A stretch of DNA of 64,000 nt from Marinobacter sp. (GTDB taxonomy: Bacteria; Pseudomonadota; Gammaproteobacteria; Pseudomonadales; Oleiphilaceae): positions 1-64,000 of the forward strand of contig JACIZI010000021.1 of NCBI GenBank assembly GCA_014359475.1, written 5' to 3'. The notes beneath the pieces were generated by a model, which was not told the DNA's origin, did no database searches, and was given only the letters and a program-made list of their open reading frames with translations. Both the position numbers and the translations under genes were made by a program. Shown one piece after another: positions 42,247 through 50,704 of the stretch. Each line of letters opens with the position of its first letter. Position 1 is the first letter of the stretch.

Positions 42247-44163
42247 GTGACTGCCATTGGCTTTCCCCGAACCGGCCCTGACTGGATCGAAACCCTGCCC
42301 GACCCTGCGCTGATTGCGGACCCGAACAACGATCGGGTTGAGCAGGCCAACAAGCGGCTGCTGCAATTGCTGGGCAGCTCCGCAGATGCGGTGGCGGAAC
42401 AGCGCGTCACTCGTCTGTTCCGGGGCCAGGTTCCGCAGTTGGTGGCCATCACCGACGAAGCACTGGTCCGGGGGGAGGCCTGGAGCCGGGATCTGAAGCT
42501 GGTGGCGGACGATGACCGGGTGATTCATGTGGAGTTGTCGTTATCGCGCTTCTACAGGGGCGAGGAGCCGCGCGTTTTAATTCTGCTGCGCGACCTGACA
42601 AAGCTGCGCGAGCTTCGTGAACGCCACGAAATCAACACCTACCATCGCGACGGGCTGTTGCACTGGAAGCGCATAGAAACCCTGTTCCGGGAGATCGAGC
42701 GGGAAAACCACCTCATTCTGGAGGCCGTGGGCGAAGGCATCTATGGTGTGGACGCCGAAGGTCGCGCCACCTTCATCAACTCCGCGGCGGAGCGCATGCT
42801 GGGCTGGAGCCGGGATGACCTGTTGGGACGTGCCATGCACAGCGTGATCCACCACACCCATTGCAACGGGCGCCCCCACCAGCGGGAAAGCTGCCCTATC
42901 TACCGGGCATTCCGGGACGGCGCTGTACACCGGGTCAACGACGACTATTTCTGGTGCCGTGACGGCACGGGGTTTCCCGTGGAATACACCAGCACGCCAA
43001 TTCTCGATAATGGCCAGCTGGTGGGTGCGGTGGTGGTGTTCCGGGATATCTCGGAGCGCCGTCGCACCGAGGACAGTCTCAAGCAGGCCCTGGAAGAAGT
43101 CGAAACGCTCAGGCAGCGGCTGGAAATGGAAAACGCCTACCTGCAGGAAGAGATCCGCGCCGGGCACAACGCTCATGAAATTGTAGGCTGCAGCGCTGCG
43201 GTGGCCGCCATGATCGAACGTATCGAACTGGTGGCTCCCACGGATGCCAACGTGTTGGTCACCGGCGAATCCGGCACCGGCAAGGAACTGGTGGCCCGGG
43301 CCATCCACAACGCCAGCGACCGCTCGGAACGCCCGATGATCCGGGTGAACTGCGCCGCCATTCCGGCGGATTTGTTCGAGAGTGAATTCTTCGGCCACGT
43401 CAAAGGTGCCTTCACCGGGGCGGTGAGTGACCGGGTGGGACGCTTCGAACTGGCCGACGGCGGTACTCTGTTCCTGGACGAGGTGGGAGAGATTCCCCTG
43501 TCGCTGCAGAGCAAGCTGCTCCGGGTGCTGCAGGAGCAGACTTTCGAGCGCCTGGGCGAAACCCGCACACGCCATGTGGACGTGCGTGTCATCGCCGCCA
43601 CTAACCGCGACCTGCGTAAGGAGATCAGCGCCGGGCGGTTCCGGGAGGATCTGTACTTCCGGCTCAATGTGTTTCCCATCGAGTCCGCCCCGCTGCGCGA
43701 ACGGCCCGAAGACATTCCGCCACTGGCCCAGCTGTTCCTTCGCACCGCCTGTCGCAAGTTTCATCGCGAGCCCCTGGAGCTGAGCTGCGCCAATGTCGCA
43801 GCCCTCAAACGCTACAGCTGGCCCGGCAATGTGCGGGAACTGGAGAACGTGATCGAGCGCCAGGTGATTGTCACCCGGGGGCGCAAACTGCACTTCGATT
43901 TGCCCGAGGACAACACCGCCAGCGCGCCGGTTTTAGACCAGACTGAGATAATGCCCCGGTCCGCCAGCCGGCCAATGACCGAGGATGAGCGCCAGGCCCG
44001 CGAGCGTGCCAATATGATCAATGCACTCTCAAACACCGGCGGCAAAATCTCCGGCCCCGGCGGCGCGGCAGAGTTGCTGCGCCTGAAGCCCACTACCCTT
44101 GCCTCGCGACTGAAACGGTATGGTATTGAGGCCAGCCGGTACCGGGCTGAGTCATGCAGCTGA
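42247..44163 (+). CDS. PAS-domain sigma-54-dependent transcriptional activator
   Basis: About 638 aa. Two PAS domains come first: residues about 12-115, and about 155-270 with HHTHCNGRPHQRESCPIYRAF. A short coiled coil and the AAA+ domain follow, with Walker A GESGTGKE, the sigma-54-contacting GAFTGA loop and Walker B LFLDEVGE. The end is a Fis-type helix-turn-helix (GGAAELLRLKPTTLASRLKRYG). It is likely to sense a small molecule or redox state and activate cynS-FNT and itself through the promoters in the divergent gap. I chose the GTG at 42247 (GAGGA 8 nt upstream) over a TTG at 42229. Part of this gene is duplicated at 49567-49961. Confidence 0.92.
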   Translation: MTAIGFPRTGPDWIETLPDPALIADPNNDRVEQANKRLLQLLGSSADAVAEQRVTRLFRGQVPQLVAITDEALVRGEAWSRDLKLVADDDRVIHVELSLSRFYRGEEPRVLILLRDLTKLRELRERHEINTYHRDGLLHWKRIETLFREIERENHLILEAVGEGIYGVDAEGRATFINSAAERMLGWSRDDLLGRAMHSVIHHTHCNGRPHQRESCPIYRAFRDGAVHRVNDDYFWCRDGTGFPVEYTSTPILDNGQLVGAVVVFRDISERRRTEDSLKQALEEVETLRQRLEMENAYLQEEIRAGHNAHEIVGCSAAVAAMIERIELVAPTDANVLVTGESGTGKELVARAIHNASDRSERPMIRVNCAAIPADLFESEFFGHVKGAFTGAVSDRVGRFELADGGTLFLDEVGEIPLSLQSKLLRVLQEQTFERLGETRTRHVDVRVIAATNRDLRKEISAGRFREDLYFRLNVFPIESAPLRERPEDIPPLAQLFLRTACRKFHREPLELSCANVAALKRYSWPGNVRELENVIERQVIVTRGRKLHFDLPEDNTASAPVLDQTEIMPRSASRPMTEDERQARERANMINALSNTGGKISGPGGAAELLRLKPTTLASRLKRYGIEASRYRAESCS

Positions 44164-44198
44164 GGCGCATATCCAAGATCAGGCACACATACTCCTTC

Positions 44199-44726
44199 TC
44201 AGGGCGATTCCTGGCTCAGGGTCAGAACGCCGGACTTTTGGGAGAAGTCCAGCTGTCCAAGCACGCTCATTCCCAGCAACACCATGTCGGGGTCCATGGT
44301 GGGGTTAATGGTGCCGCGTACATTCCGAAACGTGATATCGCCCAGACGAAGCTCGTCAATGGTAGTACTCCACACATCCACTGTGCCCGCTGCCGTGACT
44401 GCACGGCCAGGCCGCCCCCGGCTTAGGCCGGCTTTTCGGGCAATGGACTCTGAAACTGACACGGTTGTGGCACCGGTATCCAGAATGAAGGTAACCTCCT
44501 GGTTGTTGATGGTACCGTTTGCCAGATAATGACCCTGGCGGTTGGCCTTCAGCTCAATCTCAGTCGCACCGCCGCGTGTGTGGCTGACCAGTTGCTGGTT
44601 GGGGTTGGTTTTGATGGAGTCCCAGCCACCGAAGAACACTGTCACAGCACCGAGAAACACAACCCAAAAGACAGCGAAGTACAGGATGTATCGGATTTCG
44701 GGTTTGATGATGCCAGGTTTGCTCAT
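44199..44726 (-). CDS. Membrane-anchored retropepsin-like aspartic protease (TIGR02281 type)
   Basis: 175 aa. One N-terminal membrane helix (ILYFAVFWVVFLGAVTVFFGG) is followed by a clan AA aspartic protease domain. The active-site motif is FILDTGATTVSV (about residue 83), the flap-side hydrophobic segment is VLLGMSVLGQLDF, and LTLSQ is near the end. Such proteins act as homodimers in the periplasm; their targets are unknown. The gene is convergent with the sigma-54 activator, 35 bp apart. Confidence 0.88.
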   Translation of the reverse strand: MSKPGIIKPEIRYILYFAVFWVVFLGAVTVFFGGWDSIKTNPNQQLVSHTRGGATEIELKANRQGHYLANGTINNQEVTFILDTGATTVSVSESIARKAGLSRGRPGRAVTAAGTVDVWSTTIDELRLGDITFRNVRGTINPTMDPDMVLLGMSVLGQLDFSQKSGVLTLSQESP

Positions 44727-45014
44727 CCGGTTCCTTGTTGTGGGTGCTCGGTGGCTTGTTTCAATTCTAACGCATCCTGGGTTTCAGAACAGGGAGCCTC
44801 AGGTTTCACCCCCCCCCTGCCCCTATAACCCGTTCAGAATTTTAAGGTAAGAGCAGCAGCAAAATTTAACCGTCGGGATATCTTACAGCCTGAGTCGCCG
44901 TGTATTTAGCCTCCAAAACTAAGTCCTTTGTTTTTATTAAGTTTCTCTTGATCGGTGTATATATTGCGTGGTTTTCCGACAACTTTCTGTCCAATCAGCA
45001 TGTAAGGGACTCAC

Positions 45015-47321
45015 GTGCGATCAAACTCCGCTCTCCAGCCAATTCCTCTACCACTACTTTCCAGGGTTGTATCACTTTTCATTATTTTTTTACTCAGCGC
45101 GTGCGGCGGCGGTGGATCCGGGGGTGACCCGGATAGTGTCGACGGTTCTGGGGGAGGGAATGATGGAGGCGGTGGGCAATCTGGCAATAATCAGGTGCCG
45201 GTTGCGGTTACAGGCTTTAGTCTGACAACGTCATCCAATAACCATACCGTTACGTTCGATGGATCTAACTCTTACGATAGTGATGGCAGCATTAGCAGCT
45301 ATTTATGGCAACAAGTCTCTGGCCCCGATGTGGCGATCATCAATAGCACATTCGATGTGGCATCCTTCGAATACCCATTGGTGGATGCTTCCACCACTTT
45401 TGAGTTTTCGCTCACGGTTACAGATGACGATGGGCTTGAGGACCGTGAAACGTTCACCCTATCGCTTGAGCCACTATTGGATGGGTCCACCAATCTGGTC
45501 GGTCCGGTGTCTATTGGGTATGTCGAGACTCCGGATTACGCAGAAAATGTGTTAGTGAAAGGCGACTATGCCTATGTGGCTGACACGGAGAGCGGTGTGC
45601 AGATCATCGACATCAGCCACCCGCGTTCACCCCAAGTTGTTGCGTTTTTTGATACGGCCTACCCTGCCTTGGATGTTGCCGTGTCTGACGATGGTAAGAC
45701 CCTGTTTATTGTCGATGAACGCAACCTGTACTCCATAGACATTACTACGCCTGCAACGCCCCAGGTTATTCAATCGGTAGATGATGATCGCTTTGGTGGC
45801 AAAACTATTTATCTGGAAGGAAGTCGATTATATATATCCCGCTATGATGGGTTGTCCATTATTGATGTGACCGACCCTTCAGCAATGATATTAATAGGCA
45901 ATAATGAGTTATACGAAATTGCAAATGCAAACGACATTCACGTTGTGGGTGGTATTGTTTATTTGGTAAATGACGGACTGAAAATACTGGATGCGAGAAA
46001 CCCATCCAATATCACGCTTCTGGGCAGCATGGATACAGAGGCAAACGGTCTGTCTTTGGTAGCCGATATAGCTTTTATTGCCGCAGGTGAAGATGGTGTA
46101 CGGGCCATCAATGTGGCAGATCCCGCGTCACTCATCGAAGTTAATACCTTCGGACCTGATCACCACCTGGTTGCACAAAGAGAAGCAGATTCTATCTTCG
46201 TGCACGATAATATCGCGTATGTTGGCGCAAAAGGTACTGTGCAGGTGTGGGATGTACAGGATCTGGCCAACCCGGAATTCCTGGGGCAAACCATAAGCCG
46301 CACTCGTACTGATAGCCTGGTGGTGCAGGATAAGCTGGCTTATGTGGTGGGTTATAGTGGTTTAGAGGTGATTGACATCCATGATCCCATATCGCTAATC
46401 AGCCAGGATAATTTCATACGCGAGGTTGATTCTATCTCTGAAGAAGCCATCGCTGATGATGCAATTATTTTGACGGTCAATGGCGGGTTTGATGTCTTTG
46501 CCAGGGAAGACACCAAGCATAAGGCATTCCCCGGATGGACCATCGGTACTGTGGCTGACAAGCGTATATACGGCATCAGTGGGGAAAGTGCAGTGGGTTC
46601 AGCACAGCTCACCATTCTCGACGCATCTGATCCCAACAACCTGAATGAGTTAAGTACAACGGCACTGCCGGCAACGGGTGCCTTTGCTAACAATCAGTTC
46701 TTTAATTTTGCGGCAGTCGACAACGATCAGCTTTTAGCCTCTTACACTAATGGACATGCACACCTTGTTGATATCTCCAATACTTCCAATCCAATCGCTG
46801 AACATATCAACCTGGCACAATATGGATATCCCGGCATCGTCGGTTTTAGGGGCGACATTATATATGCCGTTGCGTCTGATGACTCTTTAGCTGTGGTGGA
46901 TATTGCAGATCGCAACAATGTGACTGAATTAAGCCGAACAACGATTAATGAAGAATTCTATATGTCTCCCCTCTTTACAATTGTTGATGGCGATATACTT
47001 TATGTAACCACCACCTTTGCCTTCCATGTCTACGACATGCAGACACCGACTAATCCTGTTTGGCTCAATACCATTCCGCTGGATCGCACTAATCGAATGG
47101 TGAAACAAGGCGATTTGATCTTTATTGCCCTGGGGCAGTCCGGCTCTGGCAGTGCCGTTGTGATTGATGTGGCGATTCCGGCATCGCCCGCAGTTACGTA
47201 TCTGGAGACGGGAACCAAGACGGTGCAGTCTGTCTTCATCAATCAGGACACGGTTATTTTTCAAGGCTATGATGCCGCCGCGACCCGAGTTTATGATTTT
47301 ACGCCCTATATCATTGAATGA
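45015..47321 (+). CDS. LVIVD-repeat beta-propeller lipoprotein with PKD-like domain
   Basis: 768 aa. A lipoprotein signal ends in the lipobox LLSAC (Cys about residue 30). A Gly/Ser/Asp linker follows, then a PKD-like domain (VTFDGSNSYDSDGSISSYLW; FSLTVTDDDG) to about 155. After that come ten or so LVIVD-type repeats of about 42 residues (GVQIIDISHPRSPQVV; GLSIIDVTDPSAMILIG; GLEVIDIHDPISLIS) that should fold as propellers on the cell surface. The start is a GTG with AAGGGA upstream. The gene is clearly AT-richer than its neighbours, which suggests horizontal origin. Ligand and role are unknown. Confidence 0.88.
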   Translation: MRSNSALQPIPLPLLSRVVSLFIIFLLSACGGGGSGGDPDSVDGSGGGNDGGGGQSGNNQVPVAVTGFSLTTSSNNHTVTFDGSNSYDSDGSISSYLWQQVSGPDVAIINSTFDVASFEYPLVDASTTFEFSLTVTDDDGLEDRETFTLSLEPLLDGSTNLVGPVSIGYVETPDYAENVLVKGDYAYVADTESGVQIIDISHPRSPQVVAFFDTAYPALDVAVSDDGKTLFIVDERNLYSIDITTPATPQVIQSVDDDRFGGKTIYLEGSRLYISRYDGLSIIDVTDPSAMILIGNNELYEIANANDIHVVGGIVYLVNDGLKILDARNPSNITLLGSMDTEANGLSLVADIAFIAAGEDGVRAINVADPASLIEVNTFGPDHHLVAQREADSIFVHDNIAYVGAKGTVQVWDVQDLANPEFLGQTISRTRTDSLVVQDKLAYVVGYSGLEVIDIHDPISLISQDNFIREVDSISEEAIADDAIILTVNGGFDVFAREDTKHKAFPGWTIGTVADKRIYGISGESAVGSAQLTILDASDPNNLNELSTTALPATGAFANNQFFNFAAVDNDQLLASYTNGHAHLVDISNTSNPIAEHINLAQYGYPGIVGFRGDIIYAVASDDSLAVVDIADRNNVTELSRTTINEEFYMSPLFTIVDGDILYVTTTFAFHVYDMQTPTNPVWLNTIPLDRTNRMVKQGDLIFIALGQSGSGSAVVIDVAIPASPAVTYLETGTKTVQSVFINQDTVIFQGYDAAATRVYDFTPYIIE

Positions 47322-47392
47322 TTGAGTACGGAAATTTTTAGTCGTTAATTATCCATTGATTCATGGATAGTTTACCGAAAGGAGTTGATCGC

Positions 47393-48889
47393 ATGAAAAG
47401 GACTTCACATAAAGCGACCTCTTTTTTGAGCCTGTGCCTTGTTGTTCTTCTGTTTCAAGGCTGCAGTTGGACATCTCGTTATGACGAGTTGGTGCAAACC
47501 GGAACCGCTCACTATGAAGCCGGCCGATACGAGGAATCGTACAAACAGTTCCTGGAAGCCGGTAGCCATGACCATGCGGAAGCACTCCACTACCTGGGTC
47601 GCCACCATGATTTCGGACAGGGCGTTAGCCAGGACTTTTCTTTAGCGGCGGACTATTACCGGCGAGCACATCAGTTGGGCTTTGCCAGGTCGACCAATAA
47701 CCTGGGCTTGCTTTACCTAGAAGGCCGAGGGGTGCCAAAAGACCCTGAAAAAGCCATCACGTTATTCGCGGAGGCAGCCGACAAAGACGTTCCCCAGGCC
47801 TCTTATAATCTCGGGACTATCTATGAAAACCGGAAAAATCACGAGATCGCCCGCGGTCATTTCAGGAAAGCCGCTTTGGAAGGCCATACAGCCGCACAGG
47901 TAACGATCGGCAAGTACCTGATCAGTGGCACCGGCGGGCCACAAGATTTTCAGGAGGGTCGTCGGTTTACCAGGATGGCTGCTGAAGAAGGTGAGGTTAT
48001 CGCCCAGTACAACATGGGGCTGATTCACGCTAACGGATGGGGTGTCGATAAAAGCAGTCAGGCAGCCTTCGAATGGCATTCGAAAGCCGCAGCCCAGGGC
48101 CACGTGGATGCCCAATACACCGTGGCAAACCATTACTACCACGGGGACGGAACCAGGAAAGACTTCCAGAAAGCGGCTCAATGGTACCAGCGGGCTGCAG
48201 CAAAGGGGCACAAGGTTGCCAAGCACAATATGGGCATCCTGTACCGCAATGGCCAGGGCGTGGCCCAACACCCGCGCCTCGCCTTCCGCTGGTTCAGGCA
48301 AGCGGCTGAAGACGAGTACGGGCCGGCCCAGTATATGGTCGGTGTATCGTATTTGCGGGGGGCCGGGGTGGTCAGGGATCTAAAGCGGGCTCAAAGGTGG
48401 TGTCAGAGGGCCGAGGGGAATGGAGTCCGGGAGGCGGCCCAGTGTATCTCGGATGCCCGAAACGAGCTGGCCCGGCTGGCACGACCCCGCCCCAACCGTG
48501 AGGGGCGGCAACCTGATAAGCAGAGTGATCTGGCGGATTGGTTGACCGCTGCTGCGGCCGTTATTGGTGGCATCGCGTTGATGGATGCACTCACCGATGA
48601 CGCTCCTTCAACGGTTCCTTCCGGATCATGCGCAGACAAGGCACGGCAGCGGATCGGCGCTTGTGAGATCGAAACGGACTACAGCACCTGCACCGCTTCT
48701 GGCTGCGACAACAAGATAACCTGCTATGACAGCCAGGACGGCGGCGACGGCGATCAATGTGTCGGTTTCTGGGAGCGCCTGGCAACCTACTCCGGAGGCG
48801 GCGAAACAGGTACGGTTTATTGCGATACCGATAACCCGGATAACTACGACGAGGATATTGATAACCTGATCGCAGAGATGTGCAGGTAA
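47393..48889 (+). CDS. Sel1-repeat (TPR-like) lipoprotein with Cys-rich C-terminus
   Basis: About 498 aa. The signal peptide ends in a lipobox-like LLFQGC. Residues about 50-350 hold eight or nine Sel1 repeats of 36 residues (ALHYLGRHHDFGQGVSQDFS; AQYTVANHYYHGDGTRKDF; AKHNMGILYRNGQGVAQHP). A hydrophobic stretch (WLTAAAAVIGGIALMDALT) precedes a C-terminal domain with eight cysteines, likely disulfide-bonded. Sel1 proteins scaffold protein-protein contacts. The ATG at 47393 has AGGAG 9 nt upstream. It lies about 70 bp after the LVIVD gene, possibly co-transcribed. Confidence 0.87.
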   Translation: MKRTSHKATSFLSLCLVVLLFQGCSWTSRYDELVQTGTAHYEAGRYEESYKQFLEAGSHDHAEALHYLGRHHDFGQGVSQDFSLAADYYRRAHQLGFARSTNNLGLLYLEGRGVPKDPEKAITLFAEAADKDVPQASYNLGTIYENRKNHEIARGHFRKAALEGHTAAQVTIGKYLISGTGGPQDFQEGRRFTRMAAEEGEVIAQYNMGLIHANGWGVDKSSQAAFEWHSKAAAQGHVDAQYTVANHYYHGDGTRKDFQKAAQWYQRAAAKGHKVAKHNMGILYRNGQGVAQHPRLAFRWFRQAAEDEYGPAQYMVGVSYLRGAGVVRDLKRAQRWCQRAEGNGVREAAQCISDARNELARLARPRPNREGRQPDKQSDLADWLTAAAAVIGGIALMDALTDDAPSTVPSGSCADKARQRIGACEIETDYSTCTASGCDNKITCYDSQDGGDGDQCVGFWERLATYSGGGETGTVYCDTDNPDNYDEDIDNLIAEMCR

Positions 48890-48936
48890 TTCAAAGGCGA
48901 GAGTCTGGATTGAAGAGCGATCAGCTCAACAGTATC

Positions 48937-49050
48937 TCACTCGCGGCTATCCGAGGATTTCAGGAATGGCAATTGTGCCTGGGTGATTCGGCCCAGTAAC
49001 GCCGGGGCCAGACGTTTCCCCAGATACATGCCCCAGGCTTCGGGAGGGAC
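48937..49050 (-). pseudogene. C-terminal remnant of an unidentified gene (possibly SDR oxidoreductase)
   Basis: On the minus strand one frame reads VPPEAWGMYLGKRLAPALLG and continues RITQAQLPFLKSSDSRE to a TGA at 48939-48937. No start or upstream part is found, and the frame is lost upstream. The amphipathic basic tail resembles the C-terminus of short-chain dehydrogenases/reductases, but this is only an impression. It supports decay of an older gene in this accessory stretch. Confidence 0.3.
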
Positions 49051-49091
49051 CGGCCATGGAGCTCACAGTGTCAGCTGGTATCTAGGGCCTA

Positions 49092-49319
49092 TCAGAGCTG
49101 CGACTTGATATAGATTCTCCAGGAGACAGAATCCGCTCCTCGCCCCCCCATCGACACAGTGACGGGACCACGAACGCCCTTTTCGGAAAGAACGATCGTC
49201 AAGGTTGAGAGCGGGTTCGGTGCCGGTTCCGGGGAGTTTTCAGAAGAGCGGTCGAAACAGCCTGCCAACAGGAGCGTTGTCGTGGCAAAGAAAGCAGCAA
49301 CTCGGGAGGTTCGGTCCAT
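49092..49319 (-). CDS. Small putative lipoprotein
   Basis: 75 aa. The ATG at 49319 has GAAGG 5 nt upstream and gives the signal DRTSRVAAFFATTTLLLAGC with a good lipobox (LLAGC, Cys about 21). A Pro/Ser-rich linker and a short C-terminal part (LTIVLSEKGVRGPVTVSM) follow. No family is recognised. It is near a gene remnant and the duplicated regulator fragment, so it may be truncated. Confidence 0.5.
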   Translation of the reverse strand: MDRTSRVAAFFATTTLLLAGCFDRSSENSPEPAPNPLSTLTIVLSEKGVRGPVTVSMGGRGADSVSWRIYIKSQL

Positions 49320-49503
49320 CAAACCTTCTCTTATATCAACTAATCGGGCTGAAATACATGAAACACAACTTGTACCATGTCAGGTAGAGACCAATACCGA
49401 CTAGCGACCGGCATCGCTTACGAGAGTTGCACGGGTGGGGAAAACACAGAAACTGGCCTCTGCGGGCCGTTTCTATGCAGTTCTCTGGTTCACTACGCGC
49501 TCC

Positions 49504-49539
49504 CCCGCCAGCCTGGCGGACAAACGCTAAGCTGGCGGG
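49504..49539. repeat. Inverted repeat CCCGCCAGC/GCTGGCGGG
   Basis: A perfect 9-bp inverted repeat (49504-49512 and 49531-49539) has an 18-nt loop that contains a second CTGGCGG able to pair with the left arm. It is about 30 bp before the duplicated regulator fragment and does not follow a plus-strand gene, so it is not an obvious terminator. It could be a small mobile-element end or a REP-like sequence. Confidence 0.5.
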
Positions 49540-49566
49540 AAACACTCAACAGTAATATCAGGCAAG

Positions 49567-49961
49567 AACTCCGCAGCGGAGCGCATGCTGGGCTGGAGCC
49601 GGGATGACCTGCTGGGGCGTGCCATGCACAGCGTGATCCACCATACCCATTGCGACGGGCGCCCCCACCAGCGGGAAAGCTGCCCCATCTACCGGGCATT
49701 CCGGGACGGCGCTGTACACCGGGTCAACGACGACTATTTCTGGTGCCGCGACGGCACGGGGTTTCCCGTGGAATACACCAGCACGCCAATTCTCGATAAT
49801 GGCCAGTTGGTGGGTGCGGTGGTGGTGTTCCGGGATATCTCGGAGCGCCGTCGCACCGAGGACAGTCTCAAGCAGGCCCTGGACGAGGTGGGAGAGATTC
49901 CCCCACCGCTGCAGAGCAAGCTGCTCCGGGTGCTGCAGGAGCAGACTTTCGAGCGCCTAGG
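49567..49961 (+). pseudogene. Internally deleted duplicate of the PAS/sigma-54 activator gene
   Basis: This segment matches 42774-43100 and then 43475-43558 of the activator almost base for base. The joint lies in CTGGA, present in both parents (CCCTGGAAGAAG and CCTGGACGAGG), so a stretch of about 385 bp carrying the end of the linker, Walker A and the GAFTGA loop was lost through a short homology. The remaining frame (ORF 49585-50016) keeps half a PAS domain, then GEIPPPLQSKLLRVLQEQTF, then unrelated sequence. It cannot be a working activator. It is in the same orientation as the intact gene 6.8 kb upstream. Confidence 0.9.
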
Positions 49962-50086
49962 TGCCTGTCGGGCTTTACCCTTGAAAGCACTCGCTTTGTC
50001 CCCAACTATAGGTTAGTGCGATGCTCCCGCGCGGACGTCCGGCATATACTCACCTTTTCGCGCAACCACATCAGGGAAAGTACTCT

Positions 50087-50704
50087 ATGGGAACCCTCCA
50101 CAAACCGTTTCAACCACGGACTTTCTGGCAGTTAACGTCGCTGATGGCGCTGGTGTTGATGCTCAGCGGCTGCGGCATCAACAACATCCCCACGTACGAC
50201 GAGCAGGTCACCGCGGCCTGGTCCCAGGTGGAGAACCAGTACCAGCGCCGCGCCGATCTGATTCCCAACCTGGTGGAAACGGTCAAGGGTTTTGCGGCCC
50301 AGGAACAGGAAACCCTGACCGCCGTGATGGAGGCCCGGTCCAGGGCCACCTCGATTCAGGTGGACGAGAGCATTCTCAACAATCCGGAAAAGCTGCAGCA
50401 GTTCCAGCAGGCCCAGGGGGAACTGAGCAGTGCTCTGAGCCGACTCATGGCGGTGTCCGAGCGCTATCCGGACCTGAAGTCGAACCAGAATTTTCTGGCT
50501 CTGCAATCCCAGCTGGAAGGCACGGAGAACCGTATCGCGGTCGCTCGCCGCGATTTCATTCAGGCGGTGCAGCGCTACAATACCGAGCTGCGCACCTTCC
50601 CGGGGAAAATCTGGCACAGCCTTCTGTATAGCGATCTGGAGCCGCGCGCCAACTTCGAGGCCACTGCGGAAAATGCCCAGGACGCACCTGCGGTGTCATT
50701 CTGA
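50087..50704 (+). CDS. lemA: LemA family lipoprotein
   Basis: 205 aa. A signal with the lipobox LMLSGC (Cys about residue 29) precedes a LemA four-helix domain: YDEQVTAAWSQVENQYQRRADLIPNLVETVKGFA, SRATSIQVDES, LSRLMAVSERYPDLKSNQNF and IAVARRDFIQAVQRYNTELR. LemA proteins are membrane-anchored; their role is unclear, often paired with TPM proteins. The ATG at 50087 has AGGGA upstream. Its stop overlaps the next start (TGATG). Confidence 0.95.
   Translation: MGTLHKPFQPRTFWQLTSLMALVLMLSGCGINNIPTYDEQVTAAWSQVENQYQRRADLIPNLVETVKGFAAQEQETLTAVMEARSRATSIQVDESILNNPEKLQQFQQAQGELSSALSRLMAVSERYPDLKSNQNFLALQSQLEGTENRIAVARRDFIQAVQRYNTELRTFPGKIWHSLLYSDLEPRANFEATAENAQDAPAVSF

Noticed and set aside
44808-44822. 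C-homopolymer run as a phase-variation tract
   Set aside because: It is intergenic, not in a coding sequence or between visible promoter boxes, so there is no support for a switching role.
44900-45127. 75-codon plus-strand frame starting with a hydrophobic stretch
   Set aside because: It overlaps the LVIVD lipoprotein gene in another frame, and its hydrophobic part seems to come from the AT-rich promoter region.
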